DNA of 60,308 nt from contig JAIUMA010000016.1 in NCBI GenBank assembly GCA_022565795.1, positions 1 to 60,308 of the forward strand, in the 5' to 3' direction. Within the stretch, counting starts at the first letter, position 1. Each line of letters begins with the position of its first letter. Of this stretch, positions 9,282 through 17,625 are shown piece by piece. Position numbers and translations under genes: made by a program. The notes under the pieces were generated by a model. It saw only the letters and a program-made list of their open reading frames with translations. It made no database searches and had not been told where the DNA came from. Source of the stretch: Balneolia bacterium. Lineage in GTDB: Bacteria; Bacteroidota; Rhodothermia; Balneolales; Cyclonatronaceae.

Positions 9282-9752
9282 TCAGAAAGATTTAGTTAAG
9301 ATATACATTTCGGCCAATTCACCGGTAACGCGGTTGCCGTCCATGTCGAGCTGTACCAGCATGTTTTCACCAACAAAATACTGAGACGGCTGATCCTCAA
9401 GCCCCTGCAGGGTGATGGTGTTCCCGGCATCATTCCAGCTGTATTCGCCTTCAAAACGATGTTCGGAATCATCTTCATAGCCCAGATATTCCATCGTTTT
9501 GGTGAAAGTACCTTCATAGGTGATGGTCACGGTCGTTCTGATTCCCTCACAGTTTGCGCAGGGCGTAATGCCCGTATATTCACCGGCGTAGTCCAGTGAG
9601 TTACGCGCGTTATGGTGATCTACAAATTCCTGAGGGAATTCACCGTTCTCAGTTTCTGAAGCCATTGGAATTTCCTCCGGTTCAGGTTCGCTTCCGCAGG
9701 CCATAAGCGATACAGAAAGCAGCAGGGCAGCAGACAGATATAAAAACTTCAT
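9282..9752 (-). CDS. NlpE N-terminal domain lipoprotein
   Basis: A 156-residue lipoprotein (Cys19 in LMAC) with an NlpE N-terminal beta-barrel domain. The diagnostic GEYTGITPCANCEGI is at 58-71 and holds a CxxC pair (Cys65, Cys68), followed by antiparallel strands. In enterobacteria NlpE is an outer-membrane lipoprotein that senses surface contact and copper/redox stress through the Cpx system. No CpxAR pair is visible here, so only an envelope role can be inferred. It is the first gene of the NlpE-META-hydrolase operon. Confidence 0.85.
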   Translation of the reverse strand: MKFLYLSAALLLSVSLMACGSEPEPEEIPMASETENGEFPQEFVDHHNARNSLDYAGEYTGITPCANCEGIRTTVTITYEGTFTKTMEYLGYEDDSEHRFEGEYSWNDAGNTITLQGLEDQPSQYFVGENMLVQLDMDGNRVTGELAEMYILTKSF

Positions 9753-9777
9753 AAGAACACTTATTTAGGGATTAAAA

Positions 9778-9815
9778 AAACCACCTTCCGGACAACTGCA
9801 CCCGAAAGATGGTTT
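9778..9815 (-). terminator. Terminator of the trans-sulfuration gene
   Basis: Arms 9778-9791 and 9802-9815 form a 14-bp stem with two mismatches. On the minus strand it is followed by seven T. It lies 23 bp past the stop at 9838. Confidence 0.8.
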
Positions 9816-9837
9816 AAAGGTACGGATTTATACAGAC

Positions 9838-11091
9838 TTAAACGGCCTCGAGCGCCTGTTTAATATCCCAGATTAAATCTTCGTGGTACTCAACGCCTAC
9901 GGAAATACGCACCAGTTTTTCCGTAACTCCGAATTCGCGCCTGTGCTCGGGATCCACGCCGGCGTGCGTCATCGTAGCCGGATGTTCCACAAGCGACTCC
10001 GTGCTGCCCAGACTTACCGCCAGCTTGATCAGCTTCAGCCCGTTGATAAAACGAAACGCCTCTTTTTCACCTCCCTTGATATCAAAAGAAAGCATGGCGC
10101 CGGGCGACTCGTACTGCCGCTTGTAGATCTCGTATTCGGGCGTACCTTCTTCGATTAGACCAAGGTAGTTCACCTTTTCAACCTTCGGATGCTCGTTCAG
10201 GAAAGCGGCCACCTTCTGCGCGTTACGGCACTGCTGCTCCATGCGTACCTTCAGCGTTTCCAGGCTTCGCATCAGCAGCCAGCCCGTGTGGGGTGATGCC
10301 ATGTTGCCGAGGAACGTACGCAGCGTTTTAATCCGCTTAATGACCTCAAAATTGCCGCATGCGGCACCAGCAATTACGTCGCTGTGTCCGCCAATAAACT
10401 TGGTGGCCGAGTAGAGCACAATGTCTGCTCCGTGCTCCAGCGGATGCGACCAGATCGGGCCCATGTAGGTATTATCCACGGCTATCCATACGTGCTTATC
10501 CTCCGCAGTAAAGGCGTTGGCAACTTCACGGCAGGCCGCTATGTCGATAATGGAGTTGGTTGGGTTCGCGGGCGTCTCGATATAGACCATGGCCAGCTTT
10601 TCGGCCATGCCGGTTTTTTCGAGCACCTTCATGATTTCATCCTTATTCTGACCTGCCTTAAACGAAACAGCATGAACACCAATCTTCTCCAAAAAATGGT
10701 TGATGAAATGATCCGTGCCACCATAGACCGGAGCGCTGTAGAGAATCAGATCGCCGGGATTCAGGAACTCCAGCATGGTTGTGGTGATGGCGCTCATGCC
10801 GCTTTCAAACACCGCGCAGTCATCGCAGTTATCCCAAAGTGTGAGACGGTTTTCCAGAATTTCCAGATCCGGATTGTTGATTCGGCTGTAGATCAGCCCA
10901 AGTTCCTCATCCTGCTCCTTTTCCCGAAGCCCGTAGGCCAGCTCAAAAAAAGCCTTGCCCTCTTCGGCATTCTTGAAGGCAAATGTAGAGGTGAGAAAAA
11001 TCGGAGATTTAACGGCTCCCTCAGATAGTTCCGGCTTATAGCCGTAGGACATCATCAGGCTTTCAGGCCTGAACTGTTTTTTCGAATCCAT
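9838..11091 (-). CDS. Cystathionine gamma-synthase family PLP enzyme
   Basis: A 417-residue trans-sulfuration enzyme of the Cys/Met metabolism PLP family. Seen are YSRINNPD at 68-75, FESGMSA at 95-101, the VDNTY Asp206 that pairs with the pyridine nitrogen, and the PLP lysine Lys231 in SATKFIGGHSDV. The family includes cystathionine gamma-synthase, cystathionine beta/gamma-lyase, methionine gamma-lyase and O-acetylhomoserine sulfhydrylase. The motifs do not tell these apart, and no neighbouring sulfur gene helps. It is monocistronic with its own terminator; no SAM riboswitch was seen upstream. Confidence 0.9.
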   Translation of the reverse strand: MDSKKQFRPESLMMSYGYKPELSEGAVKSPIFLTSTFAFKNAEEGKAFFELAYGLREKEQDEELGLIYSRINNPDLEILENRLTLWDNCDDCAVFESGMSAITTTMLEFLNPGDLILYSAPVYGGTDHFINHFLEKIGVHAVSFKAGQNKDEIMKVLEKTGMAEKLAMVYIETPANPTNSIIDIAACREVANAFTAEDKHVWIAVDNTYMGPIWSHPLEHGADIVLYSATKFIGGHSDVIAGAACGNFEVIKRIKTLRTFLGNMASPHTGWLLMRSLETLKVRMEQQCRNAQKVAAFLNEHPKVEKVNYLGLIEEGTPEYEIYKRQYESPGAMLSFDIKGGEKEAFRFINGLKLIKLAVSLGSTESLVEHPATMTHAGVDPEHRREFGVTEKLVRISVGVEYHEDLIWDIKQALEAV

Positions 11092-11550
11092 AATAATTCA
11101 GCTCTGTAGTTTTGAAGAATACACAAATAATAGTGGCCGTCCCGGCGGCAGATGAAAACCGCTCAAACCCACGCAGGACAAGCCTTTAATTTCTAATCGA
11201 AGATAGCCAATTCACCAACAAAAACACATTTTAAGATGAGGATTCGGGATTAAAAAAGCGCTTTTTGATTACTTCCGCCTGTACAGAATGAAGCTGTTTG
11301 TTTCGAATCAGGATTGGTTGGATTTAAGGATCGAAAAGATGCTGCTATCCGGATATTGCCATCATAGCACATCACCAAATCATACGAATCACAGTTCAAC
11401 AAAGGGTGATTAAGTGATAAGCTATGATACGCTTCAGGGCAGATTAGAGGTGCCTCTCAAAACTTTTTCTCCGTTTTGGTCGTCTTTATATCGTTTCATT
11501 TTAGTAGATTACCTCCGGCTTTGCCTTAACCCTAACAAACTAATTGTATC
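11092..11550. other. Non-coding region between divergent genes
   Basis: No gene was found between the divergent trans-sulfuration and propeller genes. Positions 11366-11455 are a diverged copy of the segment at 5056-5160. Confidence 0.45.
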
Positions 11551-12720
11551 ATGCTTAAATCTGCACTTGGCGGACTCGTTGTGCTTACGGGTGCCATCAC
11601 CCTGTTTACATCCTGCTCCGGTAACGACGAATCCGGCGCACGACCCGGCTCCGGTAATGAAACGGCCACCTTTACCGAGGCCGATCTTCCCCACTGGGTT
11701 GTTGAGCCCGTAACGCTTATTGACGAAAGCGACAACTACATGCCCGGGCAGATTCAGGGGCTGCAGGTTATGCCTAACGGACATATCGTTGTAATGGACC
11801 GTACTCCGATTTCCATCCATCAGTTTGACGATTCGGGTAACTGGCTACGTCAGGTTTCGAGGGAAGGCTCAGGCCCCGGGGAGCTGGAGCCATGGAATCA
11901 GATACAGTACGCACCTAACGGAATAGCCGTCGGCCGCATGGACGGAACGGTAATGCTGTATGAACCCGGTGATGACAACCTCATTCGGTTTAGCAGGGAT
12001 TTCAACATTCAGTCGGAAGACCGGAGCTCCAGCTTTGTCCGCATGTTAGAACCGGGCAGACTGCTCTACCAAAGCACAAACCGCGTGGAGATAACCGACA
12101 ATAGCGATCCGGATCAGATGATGCCGGAATTCAGGTACGGCACAGCTTTTTTCATGAATGAAGATGGCGAAATTCTCCGGGACTCGGTTTATTCCACTGT
12201 TCAGCACGCGCCATTACTGAGCATTTCAGGCGGAGGAACAAGTATACAGGTTCATTATCTGCCGTGGCGGTTTTCAACAGCACAGGCCTTTACGACTGAT
12301 GGCTCAATTATTATTGGTGATCCTGAGAATGGAGAAATTATAACGATTAATGCCAACGGCGAGGAGATTAGCAGAAGCATTTTTCGCATCGAGGAAAGAA
12401 TGGTAACCCGCGAAGAATTAAACCGGGCGCTTGAAGACATCCCCCGTGAGGAGCATCGCCGGGCGGAATCGCGCATTAAGCCTCACAAACCAGCCTTCAC
12501 CCGGATATTGGCCGATGACAGCAACCGTCTCTGGCTGCAGACCAGCCGCTCCGATGACGGCTTCACCTATGTGATTACCGATTTGAACGCCAATCCTCTG
12601 GGACGGATGGAACTGCCGGCGTTTCACAATCTCGCCGCCGTCCGCAACGGCAGGCTCTACATCCGCTACACCCCGGATGATGATCTACATGAAGTGCGCG
12701 TGGCAAGCTTAAACTTATAA
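11551..12720 (+). CDS. 6-bladed beta-propeller lipoprotein
   Basis: A 389-residue lipoprotein (lipobox LFTSC, Cys22). After an acidic linker the propeller begins; the signature appears as SREGSGPGELEPW at 103-115, with a Ser for the usual Arg. It is likely anchored in the envelope. It is a paralogue of the propellers in 1-4783 but stands alone between a PLP enzyme and a fasciclin gene, on the opposite strand to both. Function is unknown. Confidence 0.78.
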   Translation: MLKSALGGLVVLTGAITLFTSCSGNDESGARPGSGNETATFTEADLPHWVVEPVTLIDESDNYMPGQIQGLQVMPNGHIVVMDRTPISIHQFDDSGNWLRQVSREGSGPGELEPWNQIQYAPNGIAVGRMDGTVMLYEPGDDNLIRFSRDFNIQSEDRSSSFVRMLEPGRLLYQSTNRVEITDNSDPDQMMPEFRYGTAFFMNEDGEILRDSVYSTVQHAPLLSISGGGTSIQVHYLPWRFSTAQAFTTDGSIIIGDPENGEIITINANGEEISRSIFRIEERMVTREELNRALEDIPREEHRRAESRIKPHKPAFTRILADDSNRLWLQTSRSDDGFTYVITDLNANPLGRMELPAFHNLAAVRNGRLYIRYTPDDDLHEVRVASLNL

Positions 12721-12744
12721 GTGGTCACTGACTAACTCACTTTA

Positions 12745-12786
12745 TTTGCGAAAATCTGCGAGATAATCAGCGTATCTCTGCGTCCT
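12745..12786. repeat. Copy of the CTCTGCGTCCT intergenic family
   Basis: The segment ends in tctctgcgtcct preceded by ataatcagcg, matching 42950-42971 closely and 23940-23951 in part. Confidence 0.5.
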
Positions 12787-12796
12787 GATCAAAAAA

Positions 12797-12824
12797 AAGG
12801 GGATGCTGAACTCAGCATCCCCTT
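12797..12824 (-). terminator. Terminator of the fasciclin gene
   Basis: A 13-bp inverted repeat aaggggatgctga / tcagcatcccctt is followed on the minus strand by a run of eight T. It lies about 50 bp past the stop at 12874. Confidence 0.88.
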
Positions 12825-12873
12825 CAGGTCATCTAACAGGATTTTCTACAAACCTGTGTTCCTATATCCTACC

Positions 12874-13383
12874 TTAGTAACCGCTTGATTCTGCTGGTGG
12901 CATAATAACTGCATCAACAACGTGGATCACGCCGTTAGAAGCCATTACGTCTGCCTGAGTTACAGTAGCGTTACCTACGCGTACACCGTAATCACCTGAA
13001 CTAATAGGAAGTACGTTTCCGGCAGCAGTTGGCGCTTCAGAAAGTCCTACAACCTGCTCAGAAGTAACGGCACCTACTACTACGTGGGTAAGAAGTACTT
13101 CACGGAGAAGATCTAAATCAGCAAGCAGAGCCTGGAGTGTCTCTTCTGGTACTGCTTCAAAAGCTTCGTTTGTTGGTGCGAACACGGTGTAGTTATCACC
13201 ATTTTCAAGTACGTCTACAAGTCCGGCTTCGGTGAGGAGCATGGCTAGTGTACTGAAATCATCGTTGCTTGTAGCAATTTCTACGATGCTTGGCTCAGAA
13301 TCAGAGTTATACTGTGCGAACGTACTCACAGCAGCAAAAGCCGTCATGAGCAGCATGATTGAGAATATTTTTAGAGTTTTCAT
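12874..13383 (-). CDS. Secreted fasciclin (FAS1) domain protein
   Basis: A 169-residue exported protein: signal peptide 1-23 (cleavage near TFAQ) and a single FAS1 domain from about 30 to 163. The conserved H1 box YTVFAPTNEAF is at 65-75 and the H2-type box NGVIHVVDAVIMP lies near the C-terminus. FAS1 domains mediate adhesion or matrix interactions. There is no lipobox, so it is probably periplasmic or released. It is monocistronic, with its own terminator and a 216-bp upstream region. Confidence 0.92.
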   Translation of the reverse strand: MKTLKIFSIMLLMTAFAAVSTFAQYNSDSEPSIVEIATSNDDFSTLAMLLTEAGLVDVLENGDNYTVFAPTNEAFEAVPEETLQALLADLDLLREVLLTHVVVGAVTSEQVVGLSEAPTAAGNVLPISSGDYGVRVGNATVTQADVMASNGVIHVVDAVIMPPAESSGY

Positions 13384-13599
13384 ATCAGTAGTAGTTGGTT
13401 TATTTGTTTTGGTGAACTGTTCTTGTATTAGTTACACAACCAAACAACTACATATACACAAAACGTTTAGACACTGATTATACAGCATTTAACGCCATGG
13501 AAAGTATTTAAAACAATGCGCATCATGAATTTAACGTCACAAAAAACTAACGCTTTGAGCTAGTCAGCTCCTGAGATTGCAAACATTTACAAATGTGAC

Positions 13600-15030
13600 T
13601 CAACATTCAATAACATTCACCGGAATCGTGGCTAAACCGCCCTCTGACGTCTCTTTGTATTTGTTATTCATGTCTTTTGCCGTTTCCCACATCGTTTTGA
13701 TGACGTCATCCAGAGAGACGCGGGCGGCAGACGGGTCTTCATCAAGCGCAATATTGGCAGCGGTGATGGCTTTCATGGCGCCCATGGAGTTTCGTTCAAT
13801 ACACGGAACCTGAACCAGTCCCGCAATCGGATCGCAGGTCATGCCAAGATGGTGCTCCATGGCAATTTCGGCGGCCTGCATCACCTGCTCCTTGGTTCCG
13901 CCCAGAATTTCGGCCAGCGCACCAGCGGCCATTGAGCTGGAAACGCCGATCTCAGCCTGACATCCGCCCATTGCCGCAGAGATGGTCGCTCCTTTTTTGT
14001 AGAGCGTCCCGATTTCGCCTGCCGTGAGCAGGAAATCGACCGCGGTGTCATCATCAAAACCGGGCGTAAAGCAGTAGGCGTACATCATAACGGCAGGGAT
14101 TACACCGGAAGCTCCGTTCGTTGGCGCCGTAATGATGCGTCCGAATGAGGCGTTTTCTTCATTAACGGCCAGAGCAAATATGCTCACCCACTTATTTACC
14201 GTGTTGAAATCCGACGGGCCATTTTTGATGGCTTCGAGCCAGTCGTTCACATTATCGAACTTATGTCCGGCCATTCTTTTCTTGGAGAGCTCATAGGCAC
14301 GGCGCCGTACCTTAAGTGATCCCGGCAATGTGCCTTTCTGCCGCACACCCCGGAACACACACTCTTTTATTTCATTCCAAATGTAAAGAGCATGGCTTCT
14401 GATCTCCTCGGGTTTTCGCCATGCTTGTTCATTCAGGAATACCAGCTCAGATACCTTCAAATTCAGCTTTCGGCAGGTATCCAGAATTTCTTTTGCCGTA
14501 TGGCACGGGTACGGCGTGACTTTAGAATGATTGTGAATTTCCTCATCGTCATCACCATCCCGAACCACAAATCCGCCTCCGATGGAAAAGTAGTTGCACG
14601 TCACGATTTCACCGTCATCGAGCAGGGCCTGAAACCGCATGCCGTTTGGGTGAAACTCCAGCGTGATGCCGTATTCAAAAACCAGATGGCGGTCAGGAAT
14701 AAACTCGATTTCATGCTCCCCGCCGAGGCCTATTTTCTCCATCGCTTTAATGAAAGCCACACGGTCAGGTATGGTGGTCGTGTCGATTGTGGTGAAATCT
14801 TCCCCTGAAAGCCCCATCAGGATGGCCACATCCGTACCGTGACCGTGCCCTGTTTTGGCCAGAGAACCATACAGCGAAACTTTTATCTCCGTCACTTTTT
14901 CGAGCACTCCTTTTCGCCGGAGGCTGTTTACAAACCGCTCAGCCGCTTTCCACGGGCCCATGGTATGCGAGCTGGACGGACCAATTCCCACTTTAATGAT
15001 TTCAAATGCGCTGATGGATTCCATGCACAA
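13600..15030 (-). CDS. sdaA: L-serine ammonia-lyase, iron-sulfur type
   Basis: Deaminates L-serine to pyruvate and ammonia using a 4Fe-4S cluster. The 476 residues correspond to the single-chain enzyme in which the beta domain (GIGPSSSHTMGP at 15-26) precedes the alpha domain (ITAPTNGASGVIPA, then MGGCQAEIGVSS). Cysteines in GGCQAEIG, MTCDPIAG and VPCIERN are the candidate cluster ligands. The start may be the second Met, MESIS, at 15024. The upstream neighbour, the ammonium transporter, also concerns ammonia, but each gene appears to be transcribed separately. Confidence 0.94.
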   Translation of the reverse strand: MCMESISAFEIIKVGIGPSSSHTMGPWKAAERFVNSLRRKGVLEKVTEIKVSLYGSLAKTGHGHGTDVAILMGLSGEDFTTIDTTTIPDRVAFIKAMEKIGLGGEHEIEFIPDRHLVFEYGITLEFHPNGMRFQALLDDGEIVTCNYFSIGGGFVVRDGDDDEEIHNHSKVTPYPCHTAKEILDTCRKLNLKVSELVFLNEQAWRKPEEIRSHALYIWNEIKECVFRGVRQKGTLPGSLKVRRRAYELSKKRMAGHKFDNVNDWLEAIKNGPSDFNTVNKWVSIFALAVNEENASFGRIITAPTNGASGVIPAVMMYAYCFTPGFDDDTAVDFLLTAGEIGTLYKKGATISAAMGGCQAEIGVSSSMAAGALAEILGGTKEQVMQAAEIAMEHHLGMTCDPIAGLVQVPCIERNSMGAMKAITAANIALDEDPSAARVSLDDVIKTMWETAKDMNNKYKETSEGGLATIPVNVIEC

Positions 15031-15208
15031 AAACTATTTAGATGTTAAGTCGAATCAAATTTTATTCAGTCAGGCTGAAGGTAATCTCCTACAGAAGAAA
15101 TGTTTAGGGTGATGCCCTCCATGCTTCTACAACCAACGTTCTAAAAATCTCTCTTATTTCAGCGAAAGACAACGCCCATTTTCGCTTTTTAACGAATGGG
15201 TGAAAACA

Positions 15209-15245
15209 AAAAAGCGCCCCCGGCTTTTAAACCGACGACGCTTTT
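15209..15245 (-). terminator. Terminator of the ammonium transporter gene
   Basis: An imperfect hairpin with AAAAAGCG and CGCTTTTTT arms, followed by T on the minus strand. It lies 45 bp past the amt stop. Confidence 0.7.
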
Positions 15246-15289
15246 TCGCTTCTTTACCACACAAGTAAAGATCTTAAGGATAGCTTACA

Positions 15290-16684
15290 TCAAACTAAAG
15301 CGGGTGAAGGTTGTGCCCCAACCGGCTTGTCATCTATTGATGCGAAGTCCGGATAAGCCGCCACGCCATGCTCGGCTATATCGAGACCTGTAGATTCGAA
15401 CTCCTCGCTCACGCGCACTCCGATGGTGTACTTAAGCGCGGCAAAGACGCTGAAGGCGAACAAAAAGGTGAAGCCGTATATAGCCAATACGCCAATAAGC
15501 TGAGTGAGGATGGAGAAACCCGGCGCAAAAATACCAACGGCAAGCGTGCCCCAGATTCCGCAAACGCCGTGCACGGAAACCGCGCCAACGGGGTCATCCA
15601 GGCGGAGTTTATCCAGACCGACCACAGCAAAGACAACTATTGCACCGGCTACAGCACCGACGATGATAGCAAGCATAGGCGAAATGACATCAGCGCCTGC
15701 GGTGATTCCCACAAGACCCGCCAGTATTCCGTTGAGCGCCATCGTGGCATCCAGCTTCTTGATCCAGAGCTTGGTTACGAGCATGGCTGAAAGCGCGCCT
15801 GCTGCGGCTGACAATGCTGTGGTTACAAACACAAAGCTGACCTCAGCCGGATTGGCGCTCAGTACCGATCCGCCGTTAAAGCCAAACCAGCCGAACCAGA
15901 GCAGAAACGCTCCAACGGTTGCCAAAGGAATATTATGACCAAGAATCGGATTGACCTCGCCATTCTTGCCATATTTTCCTTTTCGGGCTCCGAGAAGGAT
16001 GATACACGCCAATCCTGCTACGCCGCCCACGCCGTGAACCAGCGTTGAGCCCGCAAAATCATAAAATCCCATTTGATCCAGCCAGCCTCCACCCCACAGC
16101 CAGCTTCCCGTGATGGGATAGGAAACGGCCACCAAAAGAAATCCGAATATCATAAAAACATGAAGTTTAATCCGGCCCGTAACGCAGCCCGAAACAATCG
16201 TAGCTGCCGTTGCCGCAAACATCGCCTGAAAGATGAAATCCGACCAGATCGTCATTTGTTCGCCATAGGCAGGCGTGAGGTAGGCAACAGGATCGGCGGA
16301 GTCGTAACCGATTCCAAAACCGCCAAAGCCAAACCATCCGTTAAAATCACCAGGATACATAATCTGAAAGCCGATTATTGCATAGGCCAGAATACCGGTA
16401 CACAGGATGAAGACGTTTTTGTAGATTACGTTTACGGTGTTCTTGGCGGCCGTCATGCCGCTTTCCACCGAGGCAAAACCAAGGTGCATGATAAACACCA
16501 TGGCTGCAGCCAGCAGAATCCAGAGGTTATCTATAATAAAGATGGCATATTCCGGGGAAGCCTGAAACGCTTCCATCGATTCATAGACGGGCTCGGCGGA
16601 AAGTATGCCCGCCGAAGCCAGAAATAAAACCGGCAAAAGTATACAACATTTCCCGAGTGAACGAAGCACTTTCGTCATTCTCAT
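15290..16684 (-). CDS. amt: Ammonium transporter
   Basis: A 464-residue Amt/MEP/Rh channel for ammonium uptake in the inner membrane. It has an N-terminal signal-like segment, about eleven hydrophobic helices and the two pore-histidine motifs, VHGVGGVAG and VSVHGVCGIWG. The DFAGSTLVHGVGG signature is typical of Amt. No PII (glnK/glnB) gene is adjacent, although amt genes usually have one. The C-terminal tail (GVRVSEEFESTGLDIAEHGVAAYPD) is the canonical regulatory tail that contacts PII. Confidence 0.96.
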   Translation of the reverse strand: MRMTKVLRSLGKCCILLPVLFLASAGILSAEPVYESMEAFQASPEYAIFIIDNLWILLAAAMVFIMHLGFASVESGMTAAKNTVNVIYKNVFILCTGILAYAIIGFQIMYPGDFNGWFGFGGFGIGYDSADPVAYLTPAYGEQMTIWSDFIFQAMFAATAATIVSGCVTGRIKLHVFMIFGFLLVAVSYPITGSWLWGGGWLDQMGFYDFAGSTLVHGVGGVAGLACIILLGARKGKYGKNGEVNPILGHNIPLATVGAFLLWFGWFGFNGGSVLSANPAEVSFVFVTTALSAAAGALSAMLVTKLWIKKLDATMALNGILAGLVGITAGADVISPMLAIIVGAVAGAIVVFAVVGLDKLRLDDPVGAVSVHGVCGIWGTLAVGIFAPGFSILTQLIGVLAIYGFTFLFAFSVFAALKYTIGVRVSEEFESTGLDIAEHGVAAYPDFASIDDKPVGAQPSPALV

Positions 16685-17094
16685 AGCTGCGAAGTTAGAT
16701 TAAAGTAGGTTAGCTGTAGTTATGTTAGTTTGGTGATGAAAACGACTACATCACCCGGGCTAAATTTTAAAACTATTTATCCTATTTGCAATATATTTTT
16801 TAAGTATAATTACTAATTTTACCTAATTTATTTATGCAATTAATTAAAAAGCGCTTTCATTAGTGAAACACAAATTCAACCGGTTCTGACGACAGGACGC
16901 AATCGAGCGCCGTTTATCTCCTCTAAGGCAGGCGCAAATTTGCTCAAAGAGAGTCCCAACCTGCCAAATATCATCACAGCTCTACTTCATTCTGATTATC
17001 TTACAGTTATTCGATTCCTGCCCTACGCAAAGGTTGACTGAACCTCCGCGATTGATTACTATTCATCATCATCCTTCCTTTAAACGATATAGAC
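16685..17094. other. Non-coding region between divergent genes
   Basis: 410 bp between amt and the YtxJ gene. It is AT-rich at 16770-16860. I see no gene, structured RNA or convincing promoter consensus. Confidence 0.4.
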
Positions 17095-17484
17095 ATGAGC
17101 TTTTTCGACAAATTCAAATTCTCGTCCGGCGGACCGAAGGTTTCTGACGCCTGGAATCATCCACAAACCGAAGATGAAGTCCGCGCCGCATTTGCCACCG
17201 ATCTGAAGCCACAGTTTATCTACAAGCACAGCTTTGCCTGCTACACCTGCACCCTTTCTCTTCTGGATCTCGAAAAACAGCTCGATGCCATCAAAGAGAA
17301 GGCGGATGTACACTTTATCGACGTTCGGGCCAGTCGTCCGCTGTCGAAACTGGCTGCGGAGCTCAGCGGGGTGCAGCATGAATCACCGCAGGCCATACTT
17401 TTGTACAAGGGTGAAGCCTTCTGGCACGACTCGCACTCCGGAGTCCGCGCCGGCGCCGTGCTGGATGCTCTGAATGAAATCTGA
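17095..17484 (+). CDS. Bacilliredoxin-like YtxJ protein (bacillithiol system)
   Basis: A 129-residue thioredoxin-fold protein of the YtxJ/DUF2847 family, annotated as a bacillithiol-system monothiol redox protein. The family motif is FIYKHSFACYTC at 41-52. The first Cys (Cys49) is the expected nucleophile; this copy has Cys52 where relatives often have Ser. The FIDVRASRPLS and SPQAILLYKGEAFWHDSH segments are also typical. It acts in the cytosol, removing bacillithiol or other thiols from oxidised proteins. No bacillithiol biosynthesis genes are in the window. Confidence 0.88.
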   Translation: MSFFDKFKFSSGGPKVSDAWNHPQTEDEVRAAFATDLKPQFIYKHSFACYTCTLSLLDLEKQLDAIKEKADVHFIDVRASRPLSKLAAELSGVQHESPQAILLYKGEAFWHDSHSGVRAGAVLDALNEI

Positions 17485-17625
17485 AACTAAACTCTGAGCC
17501 CCTGAATAATAGGTCTGCATACCATGTTCAGAACAAAGTCCGTTATCGAAAGCATCACCCAACATTATACTACGCTGTAACTGTGCTTCCCGGCGTACGC
17601 TTCATATTACCAACACCTTTTTATC

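Noticed and set aside
11092-11220. SAM riboswitch upstream of the trans-sulfuration gene
   Set aside because: None of the conserved SAM-I or SAM-II core sequences was found on the minus strand.
16073-16627. A 184-codon plus-strand frame
   Set aside because: It lies antisense within the ammonium transporter gene and its product is low-complexity and basic.
17524-17580. An 18-codon frame after the YtxJ gene
   Set aside because: Too short, with no ribosome site or recognisable product.
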